This document shows, in pieces, positions 11,385 to 21,912 of a stretch of 64,000 nt of DNA. The stretch spans positions 1 through 64,000 of the forward strand of contig JAGEMR010000154.1 in the NCBI GenBank assembly GCA_021030915.1, read 5' to 3'. The first letter of the stretch is position 1. Each line of letters opens with the position of its first letter. The notes under the pieces were generated by a model. The model ran no database searches. It was not told where the DNA came from and was given only the letters and a program-made list of their open reading frames with translations. The translations under genes and the position numbers were made by a program. The DNA is from Astrothelium macrocarpum. Its lineage: Eukaryota > Ascomycota > Dothideomycetes > Trypetheliales > Trypetheliaceae.

Positions 11385-12598
11385 ATCGATAGTATTTGGA
11401 CAGTCACAAATTGGCTTGAGGAAAGCTCCTGATAGCAGCTCAAATTATCTAACATACTGAACTAATGGTTGGAAGATGTTTTTGAGATCCATGCTGATAA
11501 TAATTGGTAGGGTTTCCTTGACGTGTACAGAGCCAACTATGTTTCTCGCCATTCCGATTTTGTCGTTCGTAGGATGCGGGATCGCTTTCCTGATGTCTAA
11601 GAAATGACTGTACCACGTGTAGGCTATGAGTCTGGCCTCCGTTTCATCCCATTGGATGAGATACGAAGCCTTGAAGATCGACATGTCTTGTTGCCAGTTA
11701 GGTTTAGCCCAGGATTTGATGCATGGATGCCGTTAGCGTCGACTAGCGGTCTTTCGAACCCACGCCAAAGTCATGTACGGAATGATTTGCGGAAATCGTA
11801 AGATGACCATGGCTGAATTATTTCATTTTGTCAGAGGATAGTGCCGTGCTCGTATTCAGCCTTTGACTTTGGCGTCGCAGTACACTTGAATGGCGATTGC
11901 GCCAAACGGGACGCTATAGCGGGAGACAGATCCTTAATGAGGCTTCATTTTCACCAGAACAGAAATCGAGTCTACTTATTCAGGCTGCTATCCAAGTTTG
12001 CTTGAATTCATAGGCATTCGTGGAAACGAAAAATCCGACAGAATGTGACGTCAGGCGCAGAACAGATCCGTTATCCGTCCAGCTCAGCGAAACTGCATGA
12101 TTGCCTTAGCTGATCCAAAAGGCAATCATATACGGTGTCATATCATTCGAGACTTTGAGCTTGATTGGTGCTCTTTGTGCCTAATTTAATCATGCCATGC
12201 GGTATTAATTAGCCAGTGATGGGATTTGTCAACCTTCCAAAGCCTTTCCCAGCGCACAAGGCTTGGCAAAAAGTCATGCCTTTGCTCACCGGTATCCATC
12301 TCAATGTTCCATTGGGTTCGAAGACAATAGAGATATTCATGATGGAACTCAAGTGCCGGCTAGCGACGGTGGCGTCTAGCTGAGTGAGTAGTTTGATGCG
12401 CCCAGAATACCCGGATCCTCATCTTCTCGATAAGCATTGCAGAGACCGCAATTCGCAATGGCCGGCTTCTTTCCCCACTAGATGCTTCGTGAGTCTGACT
12501 CAAGATTGCTTTCGTTACCTAGGTTTGGTGAGGATGCAACAGTGTAAGCCCATATCTCTACAGACCGGAGCCATGTGAAAGGAAGCTCCATGTGTGCT
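11385..12598. other. Spacer upstream of the second CxxC gene
   Basis: Mixed composition with no coherent reading frame. The promoter of the gene starting at 12,599 should lie in its right part. I see no repeat or RNA gene. Confidence 0.4.
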
Positions 12599-15253
12599 AT
12601 GCCTTTGTCTCCTGACCTTTGGTACTGTTGTGAGTGTGCCTTTGGACCATTCCTGGGGGATGTTGAGTTGGCTTGTATAGAATGTGATCATCAGCTGTGT
12701 TCAAATTGCAAAGTAGAAGACGTATGAACCCTAAAGGCACGTGAGATGGTTACCCAGCTAATATGGTCAAGGGCATTCCAATCAAATGCAAATCGGGAAA
12801 AGAATTGCTTGATCGAGGTGCCTCGATGCTTCCTGGGCTATTTGGAGGGTCAACGTTCGCTTCAGAAATCTCTCCCGAAGTTACTCTCTGCGATGAGAAC
12901 GCGTGGGATCCCCGGGACGAAAAGCAAAGCCCGACCAACCAGGATGACAAGACACTTGCATTCATCCTGCAGCCGGAGGAAGAACTTCTCAAACTGGAAT
13001 CAGCAACAAGAACCGTGCTTGGGAGTTTTAAGCGACTTCGACCGAAAGTCTTTGCTGCGGAGTGCGGTATGAGCGACGAGCTTTACACGATTGTTGCCAG
13101 GAATCATGCTTGGTTTAACAACATACGAAACAACAAGCTGAGAAGGGACGAAGGAATCCCTAGATTCAACATCTTATTGGAGGATCATCGTCGACCAGGT
13201 GTTGCAACAGTATTTGCAATACCACACGCGACTTTGCAATATTTATATCAAAGGTCCTATTCGAAAATGCCGGTGTTCAATTATCAGGCGACACGGAATG
13301 TCGGGAAAGCAATGCTCTCCCCAATTTCCAGGCTGTCCGTCATAGATGAGTCAAGTCAGCTCAATGAGGTCTACCACGCTTTGATGCCCCTTATAGATAC
13401 GAGTTTGAGGGCAGCTTTGCTGAACGGAGGTACTTGTCTGACCTTGATGAGTCTCGTTATGTCGGTCGGAATTGCGTCATATGCGAGTTCGCATTGCCAT
13501 GACATATTTCCTGATTCAGACTCTGAACCTGCTGAAGAATTTCGGATTAATATTGATGGACAATTAGCTCTCGTGTATAGAAAGAGACCACTTTCCTGCC
13601 TTAGCGATTTCATTGGAGGCTCGATCTGGATCCTGACGTCGCCTAACAACAATTCTGATAGCTTTGTCATTTCATCTACTGTCTCCGATTTTGCAAATCT
13701 CTGGGGTCCTGTATGGGGTGTCGAAGCTGAAGATCAAACAGGATTACTATCCCTTTTCACCGAGCGCGGTGAACTTGTTCCTATCACGTCGTCTAGTACG
13801 GAGTCCCTCGCGTATGAAGAAGAAATTACATGTCATTGGAGGAAATTGACCCATGTAGAGCACCTCAAACGCAAACAGGACATCCTGCGATCGCTAAGTG
13901 CAGAAGTCACTCCAAAACGATTTAGCTCGAACAGTCCGCTTTTGATTGGAATGGAAGCCATATTGCAATCAGGATTCTCTGAAAACATGGATTGTCCTCG
14001 GGACTTCAAGGCGGGCTTGGCAGAAGCTGGGTTCGATGTAGTAGTGGCTGGATCGCACGGTGGCGGATGGAAACTCGATTCCAGAGCAGTGACTGTATCT
14101 GGAGGTCACTTCGTGACCATTGGCGCCACACAAACCCACAAGAGCGTACCAGCGTCAACGCAAAAAGATCGCATCATCACCATGATTCAAAGTGCAAGTC
14201 GCCTTACCTCAATTCTTCCCATATTGAGACTCCGCATAGGCCTTGAGGTAAGCATGTGTACTGGAAATGCCGAGCGGGTTTCGTTATGGCAGGCTCTTAA
14301 AACTTCTTGCATCAGCTCTATCCAAAGGTGAGTTGAGTCTCTGTACGATAGGGCGAGGAAATCAATGAACCGGTTGATCTCTGCTACCAAAGCAGCTCGT
14401 TTCCTATTCTTCAGCAGCTGACTGATCTGGTTTTGGCAGCCCTCCTGATTGTAATCATCAGTGCGGAGACCAATTTGGAGATCAACAGATCATGCTCAAT
14501 TGCGTTCGTTCATGTTGGAACTCTGCTATCCAAGCACAAAGCGTGGGAGAGCAAGGCGCAACAGTGAACAGGCTTCATACGAATGAACAAGACTCCGTGT
14601 CCTCTTCAATATTCGGAGCTATTCAATCAGCCCTAGGAAATCTGGAGTCCACTGGGCCTGCCGCGGATGGTTTCCGTGCTTATCTACCATTCGCGGATTC
14701 GTCTGGTTTATATACCATTCCAGTAGATCAAAAGGAAAATGGATGGATTCGAATGATGACAAACACAAAAGATACGTCCTGTCTAGCAGTGATGAGTCCG
14801 CGATGCTTGGAGTATTACCACAGCGATTCCCAAGGAGTAATTGCGCGATTGTGCTTGAGCCAATTTGCCCATGAGCACGAGCAAATTACACATGAATCCA
14901 ATATGACAGGTCATCGTGGAAGCGAGGTAGATCATCAGCGTCGACTTGGCCATCAAAGCAAGTCTACATTCCTCCGGACCCACATCCAATTGCATCCATC
15001 TACGCCGGCGAGTCACATGACCAGGAGAGATTCCAAGGGAACCATTCGGCTCTGGAATGGGAATAAAGTCTATATGGGCGATCTCGGTATCCTTGAAATC
15101 ATTCGTGATGGACCAATCCAGCTCGCTGTTCTGAAGTCGTACAAAGGTGGAAAGATTCGGTCGCTTCTGGAAAGGCCTTTAATCCACAAGGAATCACTCG
15201 ATCCATGCGTCAATTCAGGGAACCTGGTAGAGCTTTGTATTACCTCGTCGTAA
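12599..15253 (+). CDS. Large uncharacterised CxxC-module protein, 3' end uncertain
   Basis: Unrecognised fungal protein, about 830 residues as called. Exons 12,599-12,721, 12,772-14,327 and 14,440-15,253. Intron 1 (50 bp) has GTATGA and a GCTAAT branch point. Intron 2 (112 bp) has GTGAGT, CTGAC and GGCAG. The 41-codon first exon is almost entirely a putative zinc module: WYCCECAFGP then CIECDHQLCSNC. The body carries ANLWGPVWGV, TCHW, LLIG and SMCTGNAERVSLW, a motif series I associate with large uncharacterised Ascomycete proteins; that link is from memory, not a search. Exon 3 starts in a Cys/His-rich stretch (PPDCNHQCGDQFGDQQ). Coding-like sequence continues in the same frame past the stop, so the protein may be truncated or have further exons. 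The function is unknown. Confidence 0.65.
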
Positions 15254-15663
15254 GACTATCAGGACGAAAAATTCGTGGTAGTAAGCCGATTACCAATTTT
15301 GTTCCTGGGAACACACAAAACAAGGTCGATATGGAGCTGTCTTGCCTTCAACCCTCTGAAAGATCGGGGATCGACGCTGGGAGAACTGAAGGCAGACCAG
15401 CATTGGCGCTCTATCAGCCAATCTATAGCGGTAGGTCGCAGTAATCCAATGAGTAGGGATACAGAGACGATACCTTGACACACAACTCAAAAAGAGGACC
15501 CTGATGGAATCATTCCCTGTCCTTTCGATATCGTCAACTCAGGGCCAGGTCTGGTATCAAATTTGGTTGTCCGCAGGGCGAAGTCCGTGAAGTGGGCAAT
15601 ATTTTGATGTTACACGGCCACACGAGATGACGATGTGCCTTTCGCAAAAAAGAAGAATCTTGA
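15254..15663 (+). pseudogene. In-frame continuation of the CxxC gene past three stops
   Basis: After TAA at 15,251-15,253 the same frame continues coherently, for example VVVSRLPILFLGTHKTRSIW and later IIPCPFDIVNSGPGLVSNL, interrupted by TGA at 15,476 and 15,605. TAA could be CAA mutated in a CpA context, the RIP signature. Alternatively the first two stops may lie in short unrecognised introns: a 54-bp one from 15,214-15,267, or one starting at a GTAGGT near 15,430 and ending in AAAAAGAG. Either the gene lost its C-terminus or the model needs more exons. Confidence 0.5.
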
Positions 15664-16762
15664 GTGATAATTCAGTTCCAAGCCGGCTCGCACTATATAT
15701 TCCTCGAAGTCTGGAAATGGAGTAATGGACTAAGTAGGAGGAGTCCGTTACCACATCAGAGAGGAGCACCCCAAGTCCACTGGGAATGGCCAAACTATGT
15801 CTTCTGTATCTTTTGCGAAGCTGACAGGGGAGGCCACGAACAAGAGTGGTTGGACACTGCGCAATGCCGTGCTTGTCGATTCAGTGTCCGTTCATCAGGC
15901 GTAGGAGAGGAGATTCCTTAGAATTGTTTGTTGCATTGCGAAAACAACAGAGCTTGTGTAAGGCTCTGAAGCCTCTCCATCAATTGCTCGTTTGCGCGTT
16001 TTGTGAATGCTGGCACCAATGGAAAGGTCAGCTCAGGATAACTCATCGGATGCCAAGATCAAACGCAAGCAGATACAGTACAGATGCGGAGTCTCAAGTA
16101 CCAACACTCCCAAGCCTTGGTCGCTCCGCCAGTATGCACTTTGATGCCTTTGCCCGTCTCATAGTGTAGTGCTTGACCAATTTTGCTGGTGAATGCGAAG
16201 CGCTTGTCCACTTTGACGAAAGTTTGAGGCCAGCCAAATGGGACTCAAAAGCACGGGCCAATTCATCCGTCGCTCGAGTCCCTAAGAATTTTGCGTCCCT
16301 CTAGAGGTTCCAATTCAACAGATTTCCTGGCTGACAACTCTAACATCCGGGTTCACAGCAACTCAAACTGTAGACCATCAATGAATTTTTGTAATTGTCC
16401 AGTCCTTACACATCATTTTGCTGTCGCTTGCTCAGTAAATCTGTTTAAAGTTATGGGGCTGTCCAAATTATTTCAAAATCTTAAGTGCAATATTTTCATA
16501 GCTCAAATTCCAATGGCCTCATTTCTGCATAGGCAAACTCTTAATGTAAGTATAAAATCGCAGCTGCTTCCAGCTACGAAAAGTGTACTAGAACGACAGT
16601 TTGACCATCAACTTGAATCTTACAAAACAGAGGTGCTCTATCAAGTCATCACGACTCAAGAGACCTGCGTACAGGTACTGCACTCCTGACCATCTTTTAT
16701 GATCAAAGATATCTATCCAATCTTTTCGTTCAGAATCCCTGCTTTTACTTTCTGCCTCCAAC
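15664..16762. other. Spacer with doubtful coding fragments
   Basis: Fragments in several frames look weakly protein-like, such as a Cys-bearing stretch around 15,780-15,890, and may be the decayed 3' end of the preceding gene. None can be supported alone. The promoter of the secreted protein gene at 16,763 lies at the right end, which has CT-rich stretches just before the ATG. Confidence 0.35.
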
Positions 16763-19207
16763 ATGAAACTCGCTACGCTTGTCGTAGGAGTATTGGGGTT
16801 CCTTGCTGCTCCCTTCTCAAACGCCCTACCCTACTCCCCCCCAAATGATACGATCGTAGCTAGCACCAGCCAGGAAGCTTTCGATGATGCAGTCACTCCC
16901 GGTCCGATCACTGATGCCAACGTATCCGGTAATGATAGTGTCCCTGTCACCTATGTTAACATCAATAGCACTGTCTATGAAAACGTCACCTACTTGCAAA
17001 TAGTCAAAGTCCTGTACGGCAATAACGACACAGGCGATGGTTTACTTGGAAAAATCTTGCCGGCAGCTCTTATACCCAGTAACTTGCTGAGTGCAGAAGC
17101 AATGGCTCAGTGGTTGCAGCATGGCAAGCCGAGAATGTTGAATGCTATGCGCGAGAACTGGGGAATCGCCATGGAGGCCATGGAAGAGAGACCAGGTTGG
17201 CGGGACATCTACCGGAACCTAGGCAAGATGAGGCCTGCCATGAGGGAAGCTCTTTGGCGTGATTACGGAAACGAATTCCGCAGGAATGGCTATTTGGCTC
17301 CTGGGAAACCGCGTCGTCCAAAAAAGCTGCCACCCCATGATCCTACTCCATTCCTGCCAGATCCCGCAAATCCAAACGTGCCTCAGGTTGAGATTACACC
17401 TCCAACCCCGCCGGAAGAAGTACCAGCAGAGTTGGAAGCGCCTCCCCCGGAGATTGTCGCATCCCCACCAGAAGATGGCGCAGCACCCCCGCTAAAGAGT
17501 ACCCCGTTGAGCGAAGAAGATCTTGGTTTTCTTGACACTTTAGGGGTCGGTCCTGGCGATACCGCAGGGGGAGAAGTCGCAGCTGGTGCTGGTGCTGGTG
17601 CTGCTGGAAGTGCCGGCACTGCAGCTGAGACTGGGCTTGCTGATGTTTTTGACGGGACAGCTAGCCATGTTCATTTTGAGTTTCCCGAGTTCCCTCCCAA
17701 TATCTTACCTAGCGAAATGCCACCGTCTGTGGTACCTATTGATGCTCTTCCACCAGTTCCACCATCATGGTTGGGAATGGACCCAGGAATCGATGCTCCG
17801 CAAACTGATGACGTCAATGAGTTGTTCAGAGCACTACAAGAGACCAAGAATACTGCTAGAGGACTCAAACAGGTTTCAAAGCCTATGAGTACTCCAGACT
17901 GGTGTGGTCCGTATATGCAACAAACTTCTGGCAAATGTAGCTTCTTTGATACTTTGACGAACATGTTTTCTGTTCAGCCTTGGCTTCAAAACATTGAGAC
18001 TTCCGGTCATGAAGAGGAATATGACCCCGACACGGATAAGGGCAAAGCCAGGAAGGGAGATGATGCTACAGAAGATAAGAAGTACCGGGAAGAATGGAGG
18101 GAAAAGTTTAAAGAAGCCAATAAGGCAGCCGCGGAAGCCGAGAGGAAAGAAATGGAAGCCGAAAAGAAGCGAAAGGTGATTCAAAATGACCTTGAAGACA
18201 CAAATAGGAGGAATGCCAATCAACAACACGAAATTCAAGATCTACAAGAGGAGAATGGCCGTCTCAAAGCTCAGGGTTCCGATAGGCCACCACAGCCCAC
18301 AATGACGGTAATTGAAGATGAAAAGCAAACCGCGATAATCACCAAAATCTCTATACTTACAACGACCTTTGCGGATACCACTACAGAAATGGACACAATG
18401 ACCAGCTTCGACACTGTCACAAAAACTGAGACAATGATCAGCATTGACACTGTTACGAAGACTGACACGGCAATCAGCTCTGATACAGTTACGATGACCA
18501 GTACGGTGACTAGCTTTAACACAGTCACGGCGACCGAAGCAGTAACTAGCTGGGACACTTCTACGAAGACTGAGACAATGACTAAGACAGAGATAAAGCC
18601 GCCGAAAATCGAAATCAAAACGCAGAAGATAACAGAAACGGAGACGAAGACACATATGAAAACGGAGATGAAGACACATATGAAAACGGAGACGAAGACA
18701 CATACGAAAACTGAGACAGAGACAAAAACAAAGACAGAAAAGGAGAAAGAGACTGAGACCAAAACAGCCACTGTTACTAAAACAGAGGAGCACGAGAAAG
18801 AGCCCGTTACCGTGACCGCGACCAGCACAGCCACCGTCACCGCTGTCGGTCCAGCTCCCGCAGGTCTCGGTTCCGTCCCCACCGTCCAGACTCCTGGTGC
18901 AGGACAATTCGTCTCCTCACCTCTCTTCTTCTGTGAAACCTGGCATCACCACCACAAATTCGAGATCAAGGGCCGTGGATGGGATCCGAGCAAGGTAGGC
19001 GACGACGGCAAGGAGCTGAAGAATCATCTCGATCACTGCAGCGACGTCGACGATTTCAAGTTTGAACGTCTAAAAGATGATGCGAACGGGTATGAGTGGA
19101 GTGCGAAAGGGAAGCTGCATAAACACCATCCGGAGGATTGTGTGCAGGATAAGTGGCAGGATCTTGGGGCACCGTATGGGCCGCAGTGCAAGGTCAACAA
19201 GCATTAG
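16763..19207 (+). CDS. Secreted Thr-rich mucin-like protein with C-terminal Cys/His domain
   Basis: Uncharacterised extracellular or cell-wall-associated protein of 814 residues, single exon. A signal peptide is clear (MKLATLVVGVLGFLAAPFSN, cut near ALP). Layout: N-terminal domain with several N-glycosylation sites (to about 200); Pro-rich linker with an Ala/Gly tract (200-360); a small domain with two Cys (about 375-400); a Lys/Glu-rich probable coiled coil (440-505); five 12-residue Thr-rich repeats (545-604); three copies of TETKTHMK (626-649) running into a Lys/Glu/Thr tail; and a C-terminal domain (720-814) with four Cys and WHHHHKFEIKGRGWDPSKVG. The Thr repeats suggest heavy O-glycosylation. 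No GPI signal is seen. The C-terminal domain resembles those of other fungal secreted proteins as I remember them. An adhesin, wall protein or effector role is inference. Confidence 0.85.
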   Translation: MKLATLVVGVLGFLAAPFSNALPYSPPNDTIVASTSQEAFDDAVTPGPITDANVSGNDSVPVTYVNINSTVYENVTYLQIVKVLYGNNDTGDGLLGKILPAALIPSNLLSAEAMAQWLQHGKPRMLNAMRENWGIAMEAMEERPGWRDIYRNLGKMRPAMREALWRDYGNEFRRNGYLAPGKPRRPKKLPPHDPTPFLPDPANPNVPQVEITPPTPPEEVPAELEAPPPEIVASPPEDGAAPPLKSTPLSEEDLGFLDTLGVGPGDTAGGEVAAGAGAGAAGSAGTAAETGLADVFDGTASHVHFEFPEFPPNILPSEMPPSVVPIDALPPVPPSWLGMDPGIDAPQTDDVNELFRALQETKNTARGLKQVSKPMSTPDWCGPYMQQTSGKCSFFDTLTNMFSVQPWLQNIETSGHEEEYDPDTDKGKARKGDDATEDKKYREEWREKFKEANKAAAEAERKEMEAEKKRKVIQNDLEDTNRRNANQQHEIQDLQEENGRLKAQGSDRPPQPTMTVIEDEKQTAIITKISILTTTFADTTTEMDTMTSFDTVTKTETMISIDTVTKTDTAISSDTVTMTSTVTSFNTVTATEAVTSWDTSTKTETMTKTEIKPPKIEIKTQKITETETKTHMKTEMKTHMKTETKTHTKTETETKTKTEKEKETETKTATVTKTEEHEKEPVTVTATSTATVTAVGPAPAGLGSVPTVQTPGAGQFVSSPLFFCETWHHHHKFEIKGRGWDPSKVGDDGKELKNHLDHCSDVDDFKFERLKDDANGYEWSAKGKLHKHHPEDCVQDKWQDLGAPYGPQCKVNKH
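18395..18574 (+). repeat. Five tandem 36-bp repeats coding 12 Thr-rich residues
   Basis: Units read TMTSFDTVTKTE, TMISIDTVTKTD, TAISSDTVTMTS, TVTSFNTVTATE and AVTSWDTSTKTE. The period is exactly 12 codons with strong conservation of the DTVT core, so the array arose by tandem duplication within the secreted protein gene. Confidence 0.9.
18638..18709 (+). repeat. Three tandem 24-bp repeats coding TETKTHMK
   Basis: Near-identical units ACGGAGACGAAGACACATAT plus GAAA, with single-base differences. A second, younger-looking array just downstream of the 36-bp repeats. Copy number probably varies between strains. Confidence 0.9.
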
Positions 19208-20036
19208 AGCGATCGTGAGACTGGATAGACGGTTTGGTTTGTGATCGATGAAAGTTCTCTCTTCTATATCTCTTTTCTTCCTTCCTTTTATTGTTGCTTG
19301 AGGTTCATTCATGGTACTAAGTTGACGTGAGAGGGTTGTAGAGGACGCCGATTGGTTGCTCCTGGGGGGTCTTAGATTGCGTTTTTAAGCCTACATTTTC
19401 GTTTATTGAACAAATAGACTAATAGAAAGATGACTCCTAGACTTGCATCCAAGCTACAGCATAGACACTGATATGGTAATGCGCTTGATTGGCCTGCTGA
19501 TGAAGCTGAAAGTCCAAGAAGATACGTTCGGTTTTATAACGATCTTGTTCAGAGCAGAACCCACCAGAACAGCCCGATACTGATGTTCAGACCCCCGTAA
19601 TGGAGCTTAATAGCCTGGCAACTGGTAATAGTGCACAAAAGCTAATATGAACAATGGGATGGGATGGTGTAAAGATAAGATGAGAATTAGAGGGAGTTGG
19701 AGGTGAAGTGAGAAACACGGCCCGTGTCCTCCTCCTTTCCCCACATACACGTGCATCAGACCTGCCTTGTTTACCTTCCGTCCACGACTGTATTACCTGC
19801 CCAGTGCAACGTTGTCTATCCTTTGAGTCACGTGGGGAGAGATTGTCAAGGTGCACGTTTGAGTGGGGTCGTCTTCAGTCGTAAGCGTTGGTAAATAAGG
19901 TACTAACTCCGATGGCGTCATGTCGCGGAGTACAAGCGAATGTTTAGCAACTTTCCAAGGGGAGAAAGCACTTTCTGGTGTACAGCTAGCGTTAACCCTC
20001 TCAAAGTCTCATTCGAACAACTCAAATAGACTCGGA
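19208..20036. other. Intergenic, nothing recognised
   Basis: Downstream of the secreted protein gene and upstream of the methyltransferase. An in-frame ATG at 19,920 would add 39 residues to the methyltransferase, but they are unlike the family's N-terminus. No repeat is seen. Confidence 0.45.
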
Positions 20037-20970
20037 ATGACATCGACAGCAGCAGCCTCGAGCGCGTCTCAGCCAGTCTTTGACAAGACAGTCCCGTGGT
20101 ATATCCATGACGCTGATTTACCTCAGCTGCCGGCTGCAGTCCAGGATCTGTTTGTAAAATACAGCCACATCTCGCCAAGCGAAGTTCAATCCCACGTCCT
20201 AGAAGTGGTATGAAGGCCTACCCCGGCGTCTTTAAACCAGCGCCTCTGATAGCTTACAGCGCGATCGGGCTTGGCACATCTTTCCCTATCCTTGCATTGG
20301 ACAGATGAACTTTCTGGACTTTCCACTGTCAAAAATGCCATCTTATCCGACCATTCTGTCTCGTCTCGCTGATGCCCAGTCGGAGAGTAAATTCGTCGAT
20401 GTTGGCTGTGCCTTCGGCACTGACCTAAGAAAGCTTGTCTTCGACGGCGTTGTTGGCTCTGATAACCGCTTGATAGGCATGGACTTAAATCCGAATTTCA
20501 TCGATCTGGGTTTTGATTTGTTCCGTGACCGAGATACTTTTCCAGGCCGTTTTGTAGTAGCCAATCTTCTTGATGACTCCGATACGAATCAGGTACACAG
20601 TCTCGCTAAACAAGCAGATTTCGTACATGCTGCTGCCTTCTTGCATCTTTTTCGCTGGGACGAACAATTGCAGGCTTGTATTCGCTTAACGCGATTGCTC
20701 AAAGATCGTCCAAGCACGATGGTTTTAGGTCGTCAATTTGGTTCGATTGAACCTGGAGAGTATCCTCATGCCACGAACCCTTCTGGATTTACCTTTTCGC
20801 ACAATGAGACGACCTTTGGTCAGCTCTGGGATGAAGTAGGCAAGGCAACAGATACAAAGTGGCATGTTGTCGCAAACTTTGAAGATCGTCTAAAGGGCAC
20901 TTCTCCGAGCCGGCCTAGTTGGAAGGGAGAGATCTTTAAGACAATGTACTTTGAAGTGACCCGACTGTAG
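20037..20970 (+). CDS. SAM-dependent methyltransferase, fungal secondary-metabolism type
   Basis: Class I S-adenosylmethionine methyltransferase, 293 residues. Exons 20,037-20,207 and 20,260-20,970; the 52-bp intron has GTATGA and TTACAG. The N-terminus (VPWYIHDADLP...) and RAWHIFPYPCIGQMNFLDF after the splice are typical of the fungal meroterpenoid-type methyltransferase group (AusD/Trt5/AdrK-like), in my memory. Motif I is FVDVGCAFGTDLRKL (residues 102-116); an acidic residue follows in GMDLNPNFIDLG. The start at 20,037 was preferred over 19,920 because relatives begin shortly before the PWYI motif. No polyketide synthase or terpene cyclase is nearby, so it is either solitary or acts with unlinked genes. 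The substrate is not predictable. Confidence 0.85.
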
Positions 20971-21382
20971 GTCGGCTCCCAAGTTGCATTTTGGATTTGA
21001 AGGTGTCAATGATGTTTGACGTAAAGGAGCATCCATTGGTTATGCACTGCTCAAGTGGTCAGACAAATAGACCAGTCGCGGTAGGGACCTTATGGACGAA
21101 TCAGATCACTGGATATGCTTGGGACCGATATAGAGCTCGTGCAGATAATGCTATAAGTGCGTGTCGAACATGCAGTTCTGTACCTCCGATCCATTTACAT
21201 TAATTATCCGCAATTCTTAACCGAAGCTCGTGACCCCGGCTGACTTGTCTCTCTTGGTTGTCATTGTCTCACCTTCATACTGATTGCTGAACTTTTTCCT
21301 ACTATTTCCGCCAGACAATAGTCATTATGGGTCAAAAGCTTTTAGTAAGTTAATGTAGTTCACAGCGCCGTATGTAATTTAG
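20971..21382. other. Intergenic, nothing recognised
   Basis: Ends in a TAATTTAG acceptor-like site at 21,382 that opens the coding-like fragment to the right. No matching upstream exon was found. Confidence 0.4.
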
Positions 21383-21680
21383 GAGCGAGCTTTCACCACC
21401 AGGCGTCCTCCTCAAATGCCTTCACTTGATCCAGACATTCCGCAATTGCTTCTCAAATGATGACAAGAGGCCTATATCGTTGTCTGATGTTACCATAAAA
21501 CTGCCCAACCAAGACCAAGTCACCAATATATCTGAGCGTTTGCGAGTACGGTTCTATATCGAACAGCCGCTTCTACACTTTTGGAGTAATGAGGTAACTC
21601 CAGAAAATTTCTCGATTTCGAAAGATACAGGAAGACTGTTATTCGACTCTATTAGCCAAAGTAAAGTGGGCTCAGACTGA
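21383..21680 (+). pseudogene. Orphan exon or gene fragment
   Basis: About 98 codons open directly after a TTTAG acceptor: SELSPPGVLLKCLHLIQTFR leading to a conserved-looking end (RVRFYIEQPLLHFWSN, DTGRLLFDSISQSKVGSD, stop). It reads like the terminal exon of a real protein, but the only nearby upstream ATG (MGQKLL at about 21,328) joins in the wrong phase. The family is not recognised. It is probably a relic whose 5' part is lost, given the broken genes on both sides. Confidence 0.45.
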
Positions 21681-21912
21681 CGTTGATCTAAGGCTACACA
21701 CGTAGAGCTAAGAAGCATACAACTACTAGGCAAACCAAACATGGGGATGTAATAAAGATGATATTCTTTTCCAAGAACTACTGACTCGTATGTTCTGCGT
21801 CTGAGAGATTTCCGCCTCTATCTGGCAGGCACGAGGTTTTCTTCAATTTCGGCACCTTAGTTGCGCACTTGCGCACCCGTTCATAGATCTTCGGCCGCGC
21901 CCATGGCTCTTT

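Noticed and set aside
12746..13072. Plus-strand frame overlapping the start of the second CxxC gene body
   Set aside because: Shadow of the main frame; joining exon 1 to it would need a 36-bp intron, too short, and gives no family motif.
16291..16689. 132-codon plus-strand frame
   Set aside because: No recognisable domain, no clear start context; could be chance in an intergenic stretch of normal composition.
18242..18907. Long minus-strand frames (up to 221 codons) rich in Val, Ser, Phe and Cys
   Set aside because: They are the mirror of the Thr-rich tandem repeats in the secreted protein on the plus strand; the repetitive Val/Ser pattern has no other support.
16763..20970. Secondary-metabolite cluster around the methyltransferase
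   Set aside because: The methyltransferase looks like a secondary-metabolism enzyme, but no synthase, cyclase, P450 or regulator lies near it in the window.
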